Of a stretch of 64,000 nucleotides of DNA, positions 34,109-46,499 are shown piece by piece (the stretch's first letter is position 1; each line of letters opens with the position of its first letter). Position numbers and translations under genes: made by a program. The notes under the pieces are model-generated. The model worked only from the letters and a program-made list of their open reading frames with translations, did not search any database and was not told where the DNA came from. Origin of the DNA: Zopfochytrium polystomum (taxonomy: Eukaryota > Chytridiomycota > Chytridiomycetes > Chytridiales > Chytridiaceae); contig JAIVFJ010000032.1 in NCBI GenBank assembly GCA_025765615.1, positions 374,443 through 438,442 on the forward strand, in the 5' to 3' direction.

Positions 34109-34750
34109 TGTACTCGAGGAAGGCGTGCGCACGAAGAAGGAAAGGCGTGGAGGTCAGTGAGCCGCTGGTTGAATCGGTGGTGGGGTAATAGTTTGGGTGC
34201 AGCCGCATGCGAGTAAGTAATATTTAAATAGTGGCCAAGGCCGCTTTTCGGCTGGTCTGTCATATCGGAAAGCCGGCAGGATGGGCGAGCGACAGAGTGG
34301 GGGGTGAAATCCGAACTCACACAGTCTCATGGGGGGGAAAGAAAAAAGAACAAAAGAAAAAAAAAAGAAAAAAAAAAAAAAGAAAGAAAGAAAGGACGAA
34401 AGAAAATGAAAAGAAAAAAAAAAACAGAACAAAGAAACATCGGGTTTTCCGCATTCTCTTTGTTTCTCCGCGCTCTCCCCCCCTTTCCCGTCAGTCATGA
34501 ATGAATAATTGATTCAATCAATCACAGCCCCTCACAGCCGTGCGGGCTGCGTGCACACACACTGCACGGACGCACGCTGAGGACCATGATGAGTGGACGT
34601 GACTCATTCGCCGTCATCCGTCGACCCCATACCCTCCCGTCCTCTTTGTCAACGGATACTTGACGCTGAGTTGAGCACGTAAAAACAAAAGAAAGGGAAA
34701 TGGAAGTGCGCAAAGCGAACAGCTTTATTCCGATTTTCTGGCGCCCCAAC
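34109..34750. other. Intergenic with an A-rich purine tract
   Basis: Lies between HGD (start) and PGK (stop), both on the minus strand. A poly-purine tract of A and GAAA units covers about 34336-34440. No gene is recognisable. Confidence 0.5.
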
Positions 34751-36358
34751 TCAGGCTTTCACAGAGAGGGCCGACACTCCAGGAAGATCCTTCCCTTCCA
34801 AAAGCTCCAGGCTGGCGCCTCCGCCTGTGCTCACGTGCGAAAAATCGGCTTCACGGCCGGCCTTGGCAACTGCCGTTGCGGTGTCGCCTCCTCCGATGAT
34901 GGAGGTCGCGCCTAAGAGAGCGAGAACATTCAATTAGATGAAATTTCGCGTTTGTTGCAGAATTGTACCGTTTTTCGTGGCCTCCGCGACCGCCTCCAGC
35001 AGGCTGTTGGTTCCAGCAGCAAACTTTTCAAACTCGAAAACGCCAGTTGGGCCGTTCCATAAAATGGTTTTGGCTTTCAACGCCGCTTCCCTAAACAACT
35101 TGTTCGACTTTTCTCCACAATCCAGACCAAGCCATCCGTCTGGAATGCCCTCCTCGTTGGTTGCGTACCCAGTGTTTGCGTTCGCGTCAAACTTGTCAGC
35201 CGTGACAGAGTCGACTGGTAGTATGATCTCAACGCCTTTGGCTTTGGCCTTGTCCAGAAGAGACTGGGTAATGCCAGCGCCATCCTTGTCGAAGAGCGAA
35301 TTGCCAATGCTTACACCCTTTGTCGACTTCAAAAAGGTGAAAGCCATTCCACCGCACACGATAGCCGTGTTAACCTTGTCGAGCAAGTTCTCAATAAGTT
35401 GGATCTTGTCCGAGACTTTTGCACTGTGTTGAGACACCCGTAACAGAAGGTAAATAATGACGAGGCTGCAATCGAATGAATGGTCATACCCTCCAAGAAT
35501 AGCCAAAAATGGGCGCTCAGGGCTCTCAAGGGCTTTGGCGAAAAAGTCCAACTCCTTCTTCATCAAAAAGCCAGCCGCTCTGACAGGGAGGTTGACCCCG
35601 ACCATAGAGCTGTGGGCACGGTGTGCAGTGCCGAATGCATCGTTAATGTACACATCTCCAAGGGCCGAGAGAGACGCGCGGAATGCGTCGACAGCATCCT
35701 TGGATGCCTTAATCTGGGTGACAGGAGGTGGTCCGTGTAAGAGCAGAAAGGAATGCACGCAACAACCTTCTGCCCGGCGGCATCCTTAACGGATCCTTCC
35801 TCCTCGATGTGGAATCGAAGGTTCTCAAGCAAAATGATTTCACCTACGGTGGGGAAGTGGTCAACACCAGATGGACACACAGTCCTCGAACATCACGTAC
35901 CTTCCTTCGGGTTAGCACAGTGGGCTTCAACTTTCTCTCCGACGCAGTCATCCAAAAACGTGACTGGCTTGCCGAGAAGGCGGCTAACCTCGTCTGCAAC
36001 AGGCTTCAGGGAATATTTCGCCACAGCCTTGCCGTCGGGCCGTCCGAGATGACTCATAAGGACTACGCTCTTCGCGCCTGCATTGTTCGAACCACTGTCA
36101 TCGTACCGTCCCCAAGGAACATCGCATTACCATTGTCTAAGGCGTATTTAATCGACGGGAGTGCGGCAACGATGCGCTGGTTGTTGGAAATGTACCCATT
36201 CGCGAACGGGACGTTGAAATCAACCCTGGAGTTGTTGTAGATTTGGGGGAAGCGCTCAGTCGGCCAGTTGAAATGTTTCAGATCGCAGCCTACCTGATGA
36301 GCACGCGTTTCCCAGCGAGGTCAACGTCGGTGATGCCGAGCTTTGAGGACAAGGACAT
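34751..36358 (-). CDS. PGK1: Phosphoglycerate kinase
   Basis: Glycolytic enzyme interconverting 1,3-bisphosphoglycerate + ADP and 3-phosphoglycerate + ATP in the cytosol. Seven exons: 36358-36294, 36225-36131, 36077-35901, 35843-35767, 35713-35490, 35423-34969, 34911-34751 (417 aa, the standard length). Motifs in order: [64 protein letters not shown] and the C-terminal [14 protein letters not shown] and [15 protein letters not shown]. All substrate- and nucleotide-binding segments are present. It shares a 103-bp divergent promoter with the AP-3 delta gene. Confidence 0.97.
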
Positions 36359-36461
36359 TGCGGTTTGCGAAGGCGAAGGGGAAGAATAGAGTACTAATCT
36401 GACGTTTTCTTTTGCTTTTTTTTCGTCGAAATTGCCCTTTTCATTTGCATTTCTTCCTGAG
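36359..36461. promoter_or_regulatory. 103-bp divergent promoter of PGK and AP-3 delta
   Basis: Short region between two start codons in opposite directions; it contains a T-run (A-run in the PGK sense) at about 36414-36423. No TATA element is obvious. Confidence 0.5.
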
Positions 36462-39400
36462 ATGTTCGAAAAGGTGGTTGAGGGAGTGGCGGTGTGATGG
36501 GCCAAATCGATGCACTTGCATATCGATTGAATTGCACGCGCCGCCGATGCCACTCATCATGACATTGCGTACTGTGCTTAGGGAGCCACCTCCCTTTCCG
36601 CATTGTGATCAAGGGACCACACTTTAACGCTGTCATCCCCATTAATTTCGGTTGAAGAGCCTTACAGACTTGATCCGTGGAATTCGAGCGAACAAGAAAA
36701 ATGAAGAGGCATATATAAACCAGGCTTTGGACGAGATCCGAGGAGAAGTTAGGCGAAATGATCCCGACATCAAAGCTGTTGCTGTCGCAAAACTCTTTTA
36801 CGTTAGTATGGCTCTGCAACGAGAGATCCACATTCGCTTACTATTTCCATCCAGCTCCACATGCATGGATACGATATGTCGTGGGCATCCTTCCACGTTG
36901 TGGAGGTGATGTCGTCTTCGAAGTTTACTCACAAACGAATCGGGTACATTGCGGCAGCGATATCATTCAAGCAGGATACCGATGTCCTCATGCTGTGCAC
37001 TAATCTAATCAAAAAGGTGAGCAGTGCTCTACTAACTCACAGTTGCTTATTTTGCCCGCGCACAACTCACAGGATCTGTCTTCGAATAACTTCCTTGAAA
37101 CGGCGCTTGCGCTCAACGGACTGTGCACGATCGTGACGCCGGATCTCGGCCGCGATCTCGCTCCCGACCTCATCGCAATGCTGAACCACTCCAGACCGTA
37201 CATTAGGAAACGTGTTTTGCTATGTCTGTACAAGGTGTTTTTGAAGTACCCAGAAGCATTGCGAGTGGCTTTTCCGCGTCTGAAGGACAAATTGGACGAT
37301 TCCGATCCTTGTTAGTTTTGCTTCAACGCCCCAATAGTGCACTTATCGCCAACCCTCAGCCGTTGTCTCGTCTGCTGTCAATGTGATCTGCGAGCTTGCG
37401 CGAAAGAATCCCAAGAGTTACCTGAACTTGGCGCCTCAGCTCTATAACCTTTTAACGAACTCGTCGAACAACTGGATGTTGATCAAAATTGTTAAGCTTG
37501 TAGGGAAAAGCCAATTGGTAGTTTTTTGCTTGCTGAACGGACAACTTCTATGCAGTTTGGCGCCTTGACACCTTTGGAGCCGCGGCTAATCAAGAAGCTT
37601 GTTCCTCCAATAACTAGTCTTATTCAGTCTACTACTGCAATGTCACTTCTTTACGAGTGCATCCACACCGTAATTACAGGCCAAATGATAAGCCCGGAAA
37701 CACCAGGGTCTGATTCAGAAGACAACCAGGATACCGCGCTTGCCCGGCTGTGCGTCTCGAAATTGCAGTTGTTCGTGGAAGACGCCGATCAGAACTGTAA
37801 GCATCGGTTTGAGAACTTCCACTGATGATAACAAACGAATATTAGTGAAGTATCTTGGGCTTTTTGCACTCTGCAAGCTGCTGCCGCTTCGGCCCCGCGC
37901 AGTTACAGAGCACAGAGACACAATCCTTGAGTGCTTGGATGACAAGGATATCAGCATCCGAATGCGTGCCCTGGAGCTTATATCTGGAATGGTCACAAAG
38001 AAGAATGTGATTGACATTGTGAAAAAGCTCATGCTTCAAGTCACTCCGCTCTCAGAGTCCAAAGACTCCCGTGCAAATGCTTCTGCCTCCCTTTTTGCAG
38101 CATCCGAGAACAACTACTCTTTGGAAGTGGTGTCAAGGATTTTGCAATTCTGCTCCCGCAACACATATGAACTTATTACCGACTTCGAGTGGTACGTCGC
38201 TGCACTTGCACGGCTGGTTCACGTGCCCCGCATTTCGGTTGGAACCGAAATTTCGTCACAATTGATCGACGTGGCGGTGCGCGTCAAAGAAGTTCGGCCA
38301 TTCGCCGTCGCGCAAATGGTAGTGTATATCGGTGACCAATTACCTGGTCTCATGTACAACATTTTCATCGTTAGGTCAATCTTTTAAGCGACACGTCGAT
38401 TATTGAATCCTCTTCGCTGGAAGTCAATAACGTTGAAGCTCTCTTCGCGGCTGGTTGGATCTGCGGTGAATTTAACGAATCACTCGCGGATCCACTAGAG
38501 CTACTGGACATTCTCACTGCCCCAAACATATCAAAACTTCCCGGAAGAATTCAAGCCGTTTACCTGCACGCTTCATTCAAGATCTACAGCTCTTGGGTCC
38601 ACCGAAGCGTTCACATGGCTGAAGACCCGTTCAAAGAGAACACAGCAATGCTTCAGGGTCGATATCATAAGTTCTCAACAAGTGAGGACTTGGAGGTGCA
38701 GGAGCGGGTAAGTTTTGGAACTTCCGCAAGGCTGCACTAAGCTCAATGTGAGATAGGCATCTATTTCCTATCAACTGCTCAATCTTGTTGATGTGAAAAC
38801 TTCAGTGGAGGAATGGACCGTTCCGAAGCTAGCTCTGGAATTATCCTCATTGTTTGATGGTGAATTGAACCCTGTTGGTCCCAGAGCTCAGAAAAAGGTA
38901 CCGCTCCCGGAAGGTCTCGATTTGGACAAGTACATCTATGAACCGGAGGTGGAGCCAGCAAATGAGGTGGACGTACCTGACGACTCCGATGCGGATGATG
39001 GGCTTTTCCGCGAATTGACCAGTTCAAGGAATGGTGATCGTATTGTCGAGGAAGATGACAGGAGACGGACAGAGGTGTGGCCTTCGCGAGTGGTTTTTGT
39101 TTAATCAATTCGTTCCAGAGTCGTCGAGAGAGACGGGATAGACTCAAAGGGGACCCCTTCTACATATCAAACGATTCGGAGATAGATGCAATTCCCATCG
39201 TGAAATTGGAATTCGATGATGGTAAATCTAAACATTTGGTGGTGCTCGACTAACTTTAGAAAAGGTGCAAATGGCATCTCAACTGGGAAGTCCAGTAAAT
39301 CGAAGAAGACAGGATCGAAGAAGTCAAAGAAACTGGCGGACCCCTTCAACGTTCAAACCCCGAAAACCACTTTCAGCATTAACAGAGGAAGCGAAATGCC

Positions 39401-40882
39401 GGAAGGAGTTGAAGGGGATGATGAGGAAAACGAAATCATGAGAGGCAAAAAATCGCGACCACTGGACTTCGACCAAGACACACTGGCTGTCCTTAGCGTT
39501 GATTTGACAGAGGATGTCAGCAATTCCTCCGCAAACAGCTCTAAGCTGCATTTCGAAGTTGGCCGTGCTACAATCCTTTCATCGCATGCCCCCTCCTCGG
39601 CGCAGAGTGTCGTCTCTGTCACGCGAAAGAAAGTGGACGATACTAAGAAGAAGAAAACGTCGGGCGAAAGTGGTACTGACAAGAAGAAAAAAAGCAAGTC
39701 TTCGAAAAAGACCGATGGCGATCTGGTCCTCATCGAGGACAGCCCCTCGGTGAAGTTGCCAAAGAAAAAGAAGGCCGCGTCCGGGGAGGTGAGTGTGTTT
39801 TTTCATTTCGCCAGTCTTCCTCACGCTTCAATGCAACTTCAGTCGCGATCCAAGAAGAAGGCGGTGGTCGCACCGCCGCCGGGGCCTCCTCCAGACGCAT
39901 CAGGATTTGAGGAAGTAAAACTTGTTGATATTGAGGATGTCAGTCCAATGCAACCCGCATCAGCATTTGCATCATTCACACCCAAAGAGATTGTTTCATC
40001 CTCGACCCACCGTACCATTGTGGAGCAGGATGGAGTGACAGTCGTGAGTTCGCTGAACGCTTTGTTTTTTTTTTTTTTTTTTTTGGAGGTTAAAGTTAAG
40101 ACTTCAGGGATTTGACTGGCTTGTTCATGGCCCGCCCAATCAAGGAGTGGCATCGGCATCAATAACGTTGACAATCGGCAATGTTGCCGAAACCTCTCTC
40201 ACGCACGTATCTGCTAGTATTGATCCCTCAGGGCCCATCACCTGCGTTCCCATAACTCCGTCACCTTTGATTGAGCTTCTGGCGTCCACGTACGACAAAT
40301 TCGATTTCCTTATCCTTATTCCATGTCGGGCACCAGAATTCGTTTCCCCCATAATTTTGAAGGGAGTTTTAAAATGGACAAAGGTTTTTGTCCTGCTTTT
40401 GCGATGTCGTCCTTTCCCTTACTATCTTTATTTAGGAATCTCAAGATATGCAACACGCCTTTGAGTTTACGCTGCCCGCTCTGTTGAATCTTCTTCCTCC
40501 GTCCGCTTCCTTGATCGACCCGACCTCCTTTTCGACACTTCTGAGCGGCACCGAACACTTTCCGTTCTCAGCGTCGGTGCACTTTCCAGTCCCGGCTATG
40601 GATCAATTTGGTGATATCGTCACGACTCAGCTGGTACCTCAGCTGCGCCTCCAAATAGTTGAGGCAGTTAATGGCGCGGTTTCGGTCTACGGTCGCTCTC
40701 TTCACGGGAAGCACATTGCCGGGTTGATGAAAGTTCGACCAAAGATTTCTAAGAGTGGTGCTGTTAAGACCGTAACAGATGCTAGTGCCGGTCCGGGGAT
40801 TGTTTCGGTTGAGCTGAAAGGAGGTGATAAGGCTCTCATCGACGCTCTCATGGAAGCAGTCAATGAGTTTGAAATACAATGA
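36462..40882 (+). CDS. AP-3 complex subunit delta (adaptin)
   Basis: Large subunit of the AP-3 coat that sorts cargo from Golgi/endosome to vacuole or lysosome. Fourteen exons: 36462-36473 (12 nt), 36658-36801, 36855-37016, 37073-37310, 37360-37499, 37556-37796, 37846-38318, 38375-38707, 38757-39074, 39119-39221, 39265-39788, 39843-40043, 40108-40383, 40436-40882 (1203 aa). The adaptin trunk is clear: MFEK/SLTDLIRGIRANKK, GYDMSWASFHVVEVMSSSKF, PYIRKRVLLCLYKVFLKYPE, NVICELARKNP, FGALTPLEPRL, KYLGLFALCKLL, CLDDKDISIRMRALEL and WICGEFNESL. A Lys/Ser-rich hinge and an ear domain follow. The T-run at about 40064-40084 is in intron 12. The 4-codon exon 1 matches the invariant MFEK start of delta adaptins. 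Confidence 0.95.
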
Positions 40883-40985
40883 TGGATATCGAGGGGACAG
40901 TTACTAGTTATATCCATTGCTCCCGTGTTGGTGGTTTCGTTTTTGACTTTTTTTTCCCTTCTTGATTTGCAGTCAGTTGGATTCA

Positions 40986-42665
40986 ATGTCGTTGTACGTC
41001 TCTGCCTGGAACGTTCCACTCACCATCACGTCGGCCTGCAGACCGCAACTCCCAGTAAGCAGGGCGCTTCACGCACTCTGAACTCGTATCCATGGGCACC
41101 GTAACCCTGTCTGCCCTCGCATCTTAACACCACTGAACCACAAAACAGCGGCCCCTGCAAAATTATCGCCAGGTTCCCGACGACATAGCCGATAAGGTAA
41201 TCGGAGGTGTGACTGATTGGCCGAATGAAAATTCACCGCAGCCGATTTCAGATTGGTTACGACTTCACAGTGGAGCGATCTGCGATCGCGATCGCAGAGA
41301 AGGAAACACTCGATGCAGCGGCCATGTTAGAACGTTTCAAGGCCCTGGACATGGAGCGGAAAGAGCGGAAACTGGCGAATGTGCGCTCTTTAGCTCCAGG
41401 GTTTACTGGGGACAACGCAATTTTGCAGCCAACTCCTGTGAGTGGCGCTGCAAACCGGAAGCGCTCAAGCCAAAGCGTAGAATCAGATGGTGGGCTGCTG
41501 TTATATGCAAAGCCACAATTTGATGAGCATTCAAAGCCACTGGACAGCTCTTCGACCCCGCAGAGGGTATGTGCGTTTTCAGCATCTCACTTCTTTCCGT
41601 TTCGAAATCTTACTCAACCAAAGAGTTCAAGGCTGGACTTTGCTGAGTTTGAGGGGGGCCTTGCGCCACCTGATCCGTGGGATACACCACGGTCTCGAGA
41701 CGATGACCTTCGCGCTCTCACGGAAGTCATGGGTCTCTCCTCGAATAGCTTCAGTCCCCAAGCTCCCCAAGCCCGCGGAACCTCATCTTCCGTTTCGCAA
41801 ACGCCACCCTCTTCCTCTCCGTCTATCCACCACGTTACCCTTGCGACGAATGCTGATACCTCCAATATCAATCAATCTTCACCACTTCCACATGCACCGG
41901 GTGAGATGCACCACGCCCCGGCGCCACCTCCCAAGCCTGCAGCTTTGACTGCGCCCGACTCGTTGTTTGGTTCCAGTTTTATATTGTCATCAACGACTGC
42001 ATTGTATCCTTCGCTTGATGGTCAAGTGTCAACTGGGGCTAGCTTGCCACCAGCGGATCCTCCAAGCACTGCAGAAGGCGCACCTGAATCTCTGCTTTCG
42101 ATCGGTCAGCGCGCTGGCCGCATTGTCATCCCGCAGACAGCACCAATAAATTCGGCAGAGGAGCCTGCGCATCTTTTGCTTTCGGTGAGCTGCGCATATT
42201 TGGATAAAGGGTAATTTTCCTGCAGCGCTGACCGATTGTATCGCCCAGCCGCTGCAAGAGCGCTACACTGCGATGGGATTCAGCTTGAGTGGAGTCAATC
42301 ACGCCATCAAGAGATTTTCGAAGGACGAATCCAAGGTACGCGGAGTCGCTTTGCCCTTTTACAGCCCGGTTCAAATGCAAACCAACTCTAATTGCGAAAC
42401 TTGTTCTCCTTCATTCTGGCAGTACCTGGACTACTTGGTTGCCCATGATCAACTCGCCTCTGGTGCAGCGCACACCTCTGAAGACGTTGACCTAGCTCTC
42501 GCATCCCTGGCTTATCCCCAGGTCTCCATGGACTCGGTCAGATCGTTTCTCGCTGCTCTCAAAACTCTCAGCGAGATGGGATTTGAACGGCAGAAGATTT
42601 CAGAGGCGCTATTGCTGAACGGCACTGACGTGGACCGGGCTGCCGCGTTTTTGATGCGCGAGTGA
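40986..42665 (+). CDS. UBAP1-like ESCRT-I subunit (C-terminal UBA pair)
   Basis: In animals UBAP1 joins ESCRT-I and binds ubiquitinated cargo for multivesicular-body sorting. Exons 40986-41054, 41149-41196, 41252-41566, 41624-42184, 42249-42335, 42423-42665 (440 aa). The N-terminal part has IGYDFTVERSAIAIAEKE, like the QYDFSLEKK segment of UBAP1, and a later LDFAEFEG...DPWD like its DFNLADFECEEDPFD box. A Ser/Pro linker leads to a C-terminal SOUBA-like module: SPLQERYTAMGFSLSGVNHAIKRF, YLDYLVAHDQL, then FLAALKTLSEMGFERQKISEALL. Two introns (41567-41623, 42336-42422) are multiples of three and stop-free. Identity is by motif alignment by eye; a different UBA protein remains possible. Confidence 0.8.
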
Positions 42666-43001
42666 ATCGGATTGGCAGATTGGCACAAAAAAATTTTTGT
42701 GGCATTAAATATTGCGCCATTGAGATAGAGACAGAAGGACAGACAGATGGACGGCCAAGAGGCAGACCGACAGACAGAGAGACAGAGAGACAGACTGATA
42801 GACGGGCAGACAGGCGGATAGCGTGTGCGTACGTGGGGAACGACGAAGGAAAAAGAAGAACAAGAACGACCTTTTGCAAGTGTTGCGGCCCGCCGCCGTC
42901 GTTTGTTGCTCCGTGCTGGCCCTTCCCCCGTCCAACTCATTCAATCTCATCCCGTCCCACCGACCATCGACCAACGACTCACACCACCGGACTTGAACAC
43001 G
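42666..43001. other. Intergenic with GACA-type microsatellite
   Basis: Between UBAP1 and SHO1. A degenerate GACA/GAGACA repeat fills about 42723-42820. The rest is SHO1 5' leader, with no gene. Confidence 0.6.
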
Positions 43002-44046
43002 ATGGTCCACTTGGACTTTAGCGCCATCTTCGGCAACGTTTTGCACCTTGCTGCCCTCGGTTTCGCACTGGTAAACCTCCTTCCACTTCTTTTTGCACCC
43101 CCAGTGTGCCTCTATCCCTTCCTTTGGCGTTGGAATGCCCATTGAGGGAAGCCATTGTGTGGTCCCCGTTATTTGTGTGGGTCGTTGCAAACGGCGGCGG
43201 GGCTGGTGCTATCTTCGAGTTTGGGTAAAAGTGGACTCTGATTGACGTTTTGTCTTCAAAACCCCTCCAGCTGGCATGGTTCCTTTCCTTCATTGGCGCA
43301 TGCATTCTCGCATCGAAGACCATCTGGCTCGGGCAGCATGCTTTTTTCACGATCTATGATCTCGTTCTTATCGCAGCAGTTGTGGCGGTTCTGGTCACTG
43401 GCACCATCCAATCGTACCGGATCGTTCTCACCACCTTCGTTGCGATCGGCTTTGTGTTTGTCGTCGCCCGCCTCGACTTTTCAGTGTTCAACGGCCAGCA
43501 CGCAGCAAACAACGTTGTCTCAGGTTTCAACATGATAACTGCTGGCGATGTCATACTTTCGTTCGTGCTCCTGTATTGGTTGGTCGTGTTTGGTTCGGAT
43601 GAGTCATCGCCTGTGGCGAAAGCTGCCGCGAACGGACCAGGAATGCCGGCCATCTCCGTGTCCGGGTTTCCCCGCGGTAACAATGGAGGGGACGGACAAA
43701 ACGTTCAAAAGCAGCAGTTCCAGCCAGCGCCGGTCCCTGCACCAGGTCCAGTGGTCATGATGCCACCTCAGCAGCCTACCCCACCTGTTTCCCCCGCTCT
43801 GGCGAAGGCGAGGGCCATTTACCCTTACACGGCAAATCCAGACGACCCCAACGAGATTTCTTTCTCGAACGGAGAGATCCTTGATGTGCTTGATAGCAGT
43901 GGCCGATGGTGGCATGTCAGGTATACCAAACCTGACGGCACCGTCGTCGTGGGCATCGCCCCCAGCAACTGTAAGTGTTTTCCCCTCTTTTGATACATCC
44001 CAGAGGCTCTGACCCTTTTTTTACAGACTTGCAAAAGATTGACTGA
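43002..44046 (+). CDS. SHO1: Sho1-type osmosensor with C-terminal SH3 domain
   Basis: Plasma-membrane adaptor of the fungal HOG pathway; its SH3 recruits the MAPKK Pbs2. Exons 43002-43070, 43271-43970, 44027-44046 (262 aa). Four membrane spans are visible: [10 protein letters not shown]+LAWFLSFIG across intron 1, [23 protein letters not shown] and [15 protein letters not shown] Gln/Pro linker follows, then an SH3 domain: [49 protein letters not shown]. The EISF and GRWW variants are typical of Sho1. The last 6 codons are in a tiny exon that completes SNYLQ. This gene is the main support for a fungal host. Confidence 0.95.
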
Positions 44047-44180
44047 GCCAAACTTCGCTTTTTAACGTGTTACAACTGCTTCCCCTTGTTTGGGCCCGTC
44101 TATGCGTTGGTGATTATTGAGGGAAGGAGTAGGAGTTACACAGGTGCGAAGTTAAGTTCTCAAGTTTCAAGAGTGCGCGA

Positions 44181-44186
44181 AATAAA
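44181..44186 (+). terminator. AATAAA signal 3' of SHO1
   Basis: The hexamer lies 134 bp past the SHO1 stop and fits its polyadenylation signal. Confidence 0.45.
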
Positions 44187-44319
44187 CAAGATTGTCGTTG
44201 ACTTGCGTTATGCTAATATACTCTGTGTGGGACCGTGCGTCGACATGGAACTTGAATAAGACTTTTCTGTGTCACGCATCTTAATCTCTCCTTACTCAAT
44301 TACGAAATTGCAACTCCGA

Positions 44320-44676
44320 ATGACAGACAACCCGCCAAGACGCGAACATTCAATCGAAGGTACCGAACCCAAACCCATCGCTGAGACCGGAGCAGTTCCG
44401 TTACCTGGCTCTTCGCCAACCAGGTCTGCATATGCGGCTAGTTTTGTCGCCGAGCCTGACGATATTTCTGCCACCAAGCCCGCGCCATTCCCACGCCGAG
44501 CCGGCTGTAAGAACCGCAGCATATTACTCCGCCACCGCGCGTCTCAGCTCCTCGACGGCTTGACGGCCAAGATGGCCAGCGCGCTGCCGACGCCCGCTTC
44601 GACCGAGAGCGCCCGCGGCAGCGGCAGAGCAATACCAACTGTTCCTACCGGGACCACAGTGGTAGTATCTGACTGA
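44320..44676 (+). CDS. Uncharacterised small ORF, possibly spliced to a tail anchor
   Basis: The frame from Met 44320 to the TGA at 44674-44676 encodes a Pro/Ala/Ser-rich protein with no known motif; an in-frame Met also exists at 44269. Downstream, the same frame is open again to 44907 and contains a strong hydrophobic stretch (LLPLVLIFVSVIIFFVVVV) close to the C-terminus, like a tail anchor. An intron removing the TGA would join the two, but I could not find a convincing donor/acceptor pair. It may be a real tail-anchored protein or chance. Confidence 0.3.
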   Translation: MTDNPPRREHSIEGTEPKPIAETGAVPLPGSSPTRSAYAASFVAEPDDISATKPAPFPRRAGCKNRSILLRHRASQLLDGLTAKMASALPTPASTESARGSGRAIPTVPTGTTVVVSD

Positions 44677-45111
44677 ACGCTTTCCCAGCTTCTTGCACAC
44701 CATTTGATGTACATTCAAAGGCCGCTCTGCGTGCGGAGTCTCACACGACGGCTGCAACTACTGTCAGTCCCAACAACACAGCTTTCGCGCTTACTGCCCC
44801 TCGTTCTCATCTTCGTTTCTGTTATCATTTTTTTTGTCGTCGTCGTTACTGCTGTCGATTTGAACGACCCAAAGAAGGCCACTGAACACCCTGCTGTGCG
44901 ATTTTGAGAAGATGGATACAGGGGAGTGTGGGAATAAGGATGCGGCTTCGCGCTTGATCAGTTTCTTTCTGATAAAGCGCTCAGTTAGCGTGAGGTTCGG
45001 AGGCCAACCTCGCTGATTTATATCCCAAGTTGCACCCCAGCTCCACCAATCTCACCGTTTTACGTCTGCAGTCACGCAACACCTCTCACCAGCAAGCCAT
45101 TTTTTGGTACC

Positions 45112-45644
45112 TCCAATTGTTTTTGAACCTAGTCCTGCATTCACCAAGGAATTCAATGCACTGGTAGAACATCAGGTCAACACTCTCAAGGACATGGCAC
45201 ACTGCCTGCTCTTAGAGTTACAATTGCCCCACTCTTTCTTTGTGTATGTAGTTTGCTACACAGCGTATATCAAGAATTGGGCTTACCACTCTTATACCAA
45301 GAAAACAAAGCTTGGTACAGTGAAAAGCCAAATGTTGATCACGTCCACACCTTTGGTGATTATCACACCATATCCCAAAGGACAAGCAACAGCTTAAAAA
45401 CCCTGACAAAGGGGCGCCATGTGTATTCTTAGGGTATAAAGGGAACACTCTCCAAATAGTCCACAACTTGAAACCCAGAGGATATCAGAACACTTCCATA
45501 TCTCCTTTCAGGAAAATGGTTTTCCTGGTATTGTGTGGAACTAGAGACAGTTTCTTCATGACTCTGCTTGAAGGAATGGGGGCCAGTCCAGCCCACAGCT
45601 CAGGATTTCCAATCGCTTGTCTCCTTGCTGCATACCCCTGCTGG
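45112..45644 (+). pseudogene. Truncated, mutated copia integrase fragment
   Basis: Matches 62900-63440 of the plus-strand copia element for about 530 bp, clearly homologous by eye but with substitutions and small deletions. Both carry EPSPAFTKEFN at the start and the GYKGN region later. Frameshifts and stops break the frame. It covers only the integrase C-terminal part, with no LTR at its left edge. It marks the left border of the transposon-rich zone. Confidence 0.85.
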
Positions 45645-46499
45645 TCAGGTATTATGTGGTGGTATGGTCTCTCTGGTATTCCTCCCTGTCCTTGGTGATG
45701 GTTCCTTTGGCCTTTGGTGGGCCTGGTTCACTGGGTTCAGACCCTCTTCCTTTCATGCTAATACCTGTGGTTGTCTTTGGTGTCTTCCTTGTGTGGGAGT
45801 GGGTATTGACTTTCCTTGGCCTGGTGAGGAAGAGGTCTGTCTCCTGGTAAGATGGAGCAAGAAGAGTCCCACTGTCTCCCACCCTGGTTGCACCCTCTTC
45901 CTTGGATTGAGTTGGAACACTCTCCTTGGAATGAGACAAGTTGTGTCTGGTTCTGTTAAGTGGAAAACAGTTCTGATTTGGTTCAACAGGCACCTCTGCA
46001 CACACTGTTCCTTGTGCCTGCCCTTTGTCTCTCCAACCCCCTCCAACTCAGGGCTTGACTTGTTGTTTACTTCTTTTGTTGTTTCTTTTGATGGGTTGTA
46101 GTGGCTTGTCACTCCCCTTACCGATTTAGTCAGTCTTACCGATTCAGTCAGTTCTGTCTCTGGTCTAACTTGGCTTTGGCCTTGTGCCCCAGATGAAACC
46201 CTTCTGTGTCTTGCACCAGAGGATTATGCTTTCTTTTGTGATTGTGCTTGTTCATGCTTTGGTGTGAGAAACCCCTCTTTTGTGTTAGAGATTTATTTGT
46301 GTATTTCTTGGGCTTTTTGAGGCTCCAAATACACTTTCCTGTCTAGTGCCCCTAGGCACCTTCCTTTTGCCCCTTTTTATTAGTCAGGTTTGGTATTTAG
46401 GTCCATGCTCTAGTTTCCACCTATGGCCCTAGATAAGGAGTTAGAGAGCACAGTCTCGCAGTAGACTCAACATTTGAATGGGGAGCTTGGAAGGACTAA
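45645..46499. other. Unassigned repeat-zone sequence
   Basis: T/G-rich on the + strand, without recognisable coding regions. Only the last ~50 bp (about 46450-46499) resemble the plus-family LTR (compare 47690-47742). The remainder has no match in the window. Confidence 0.4.
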
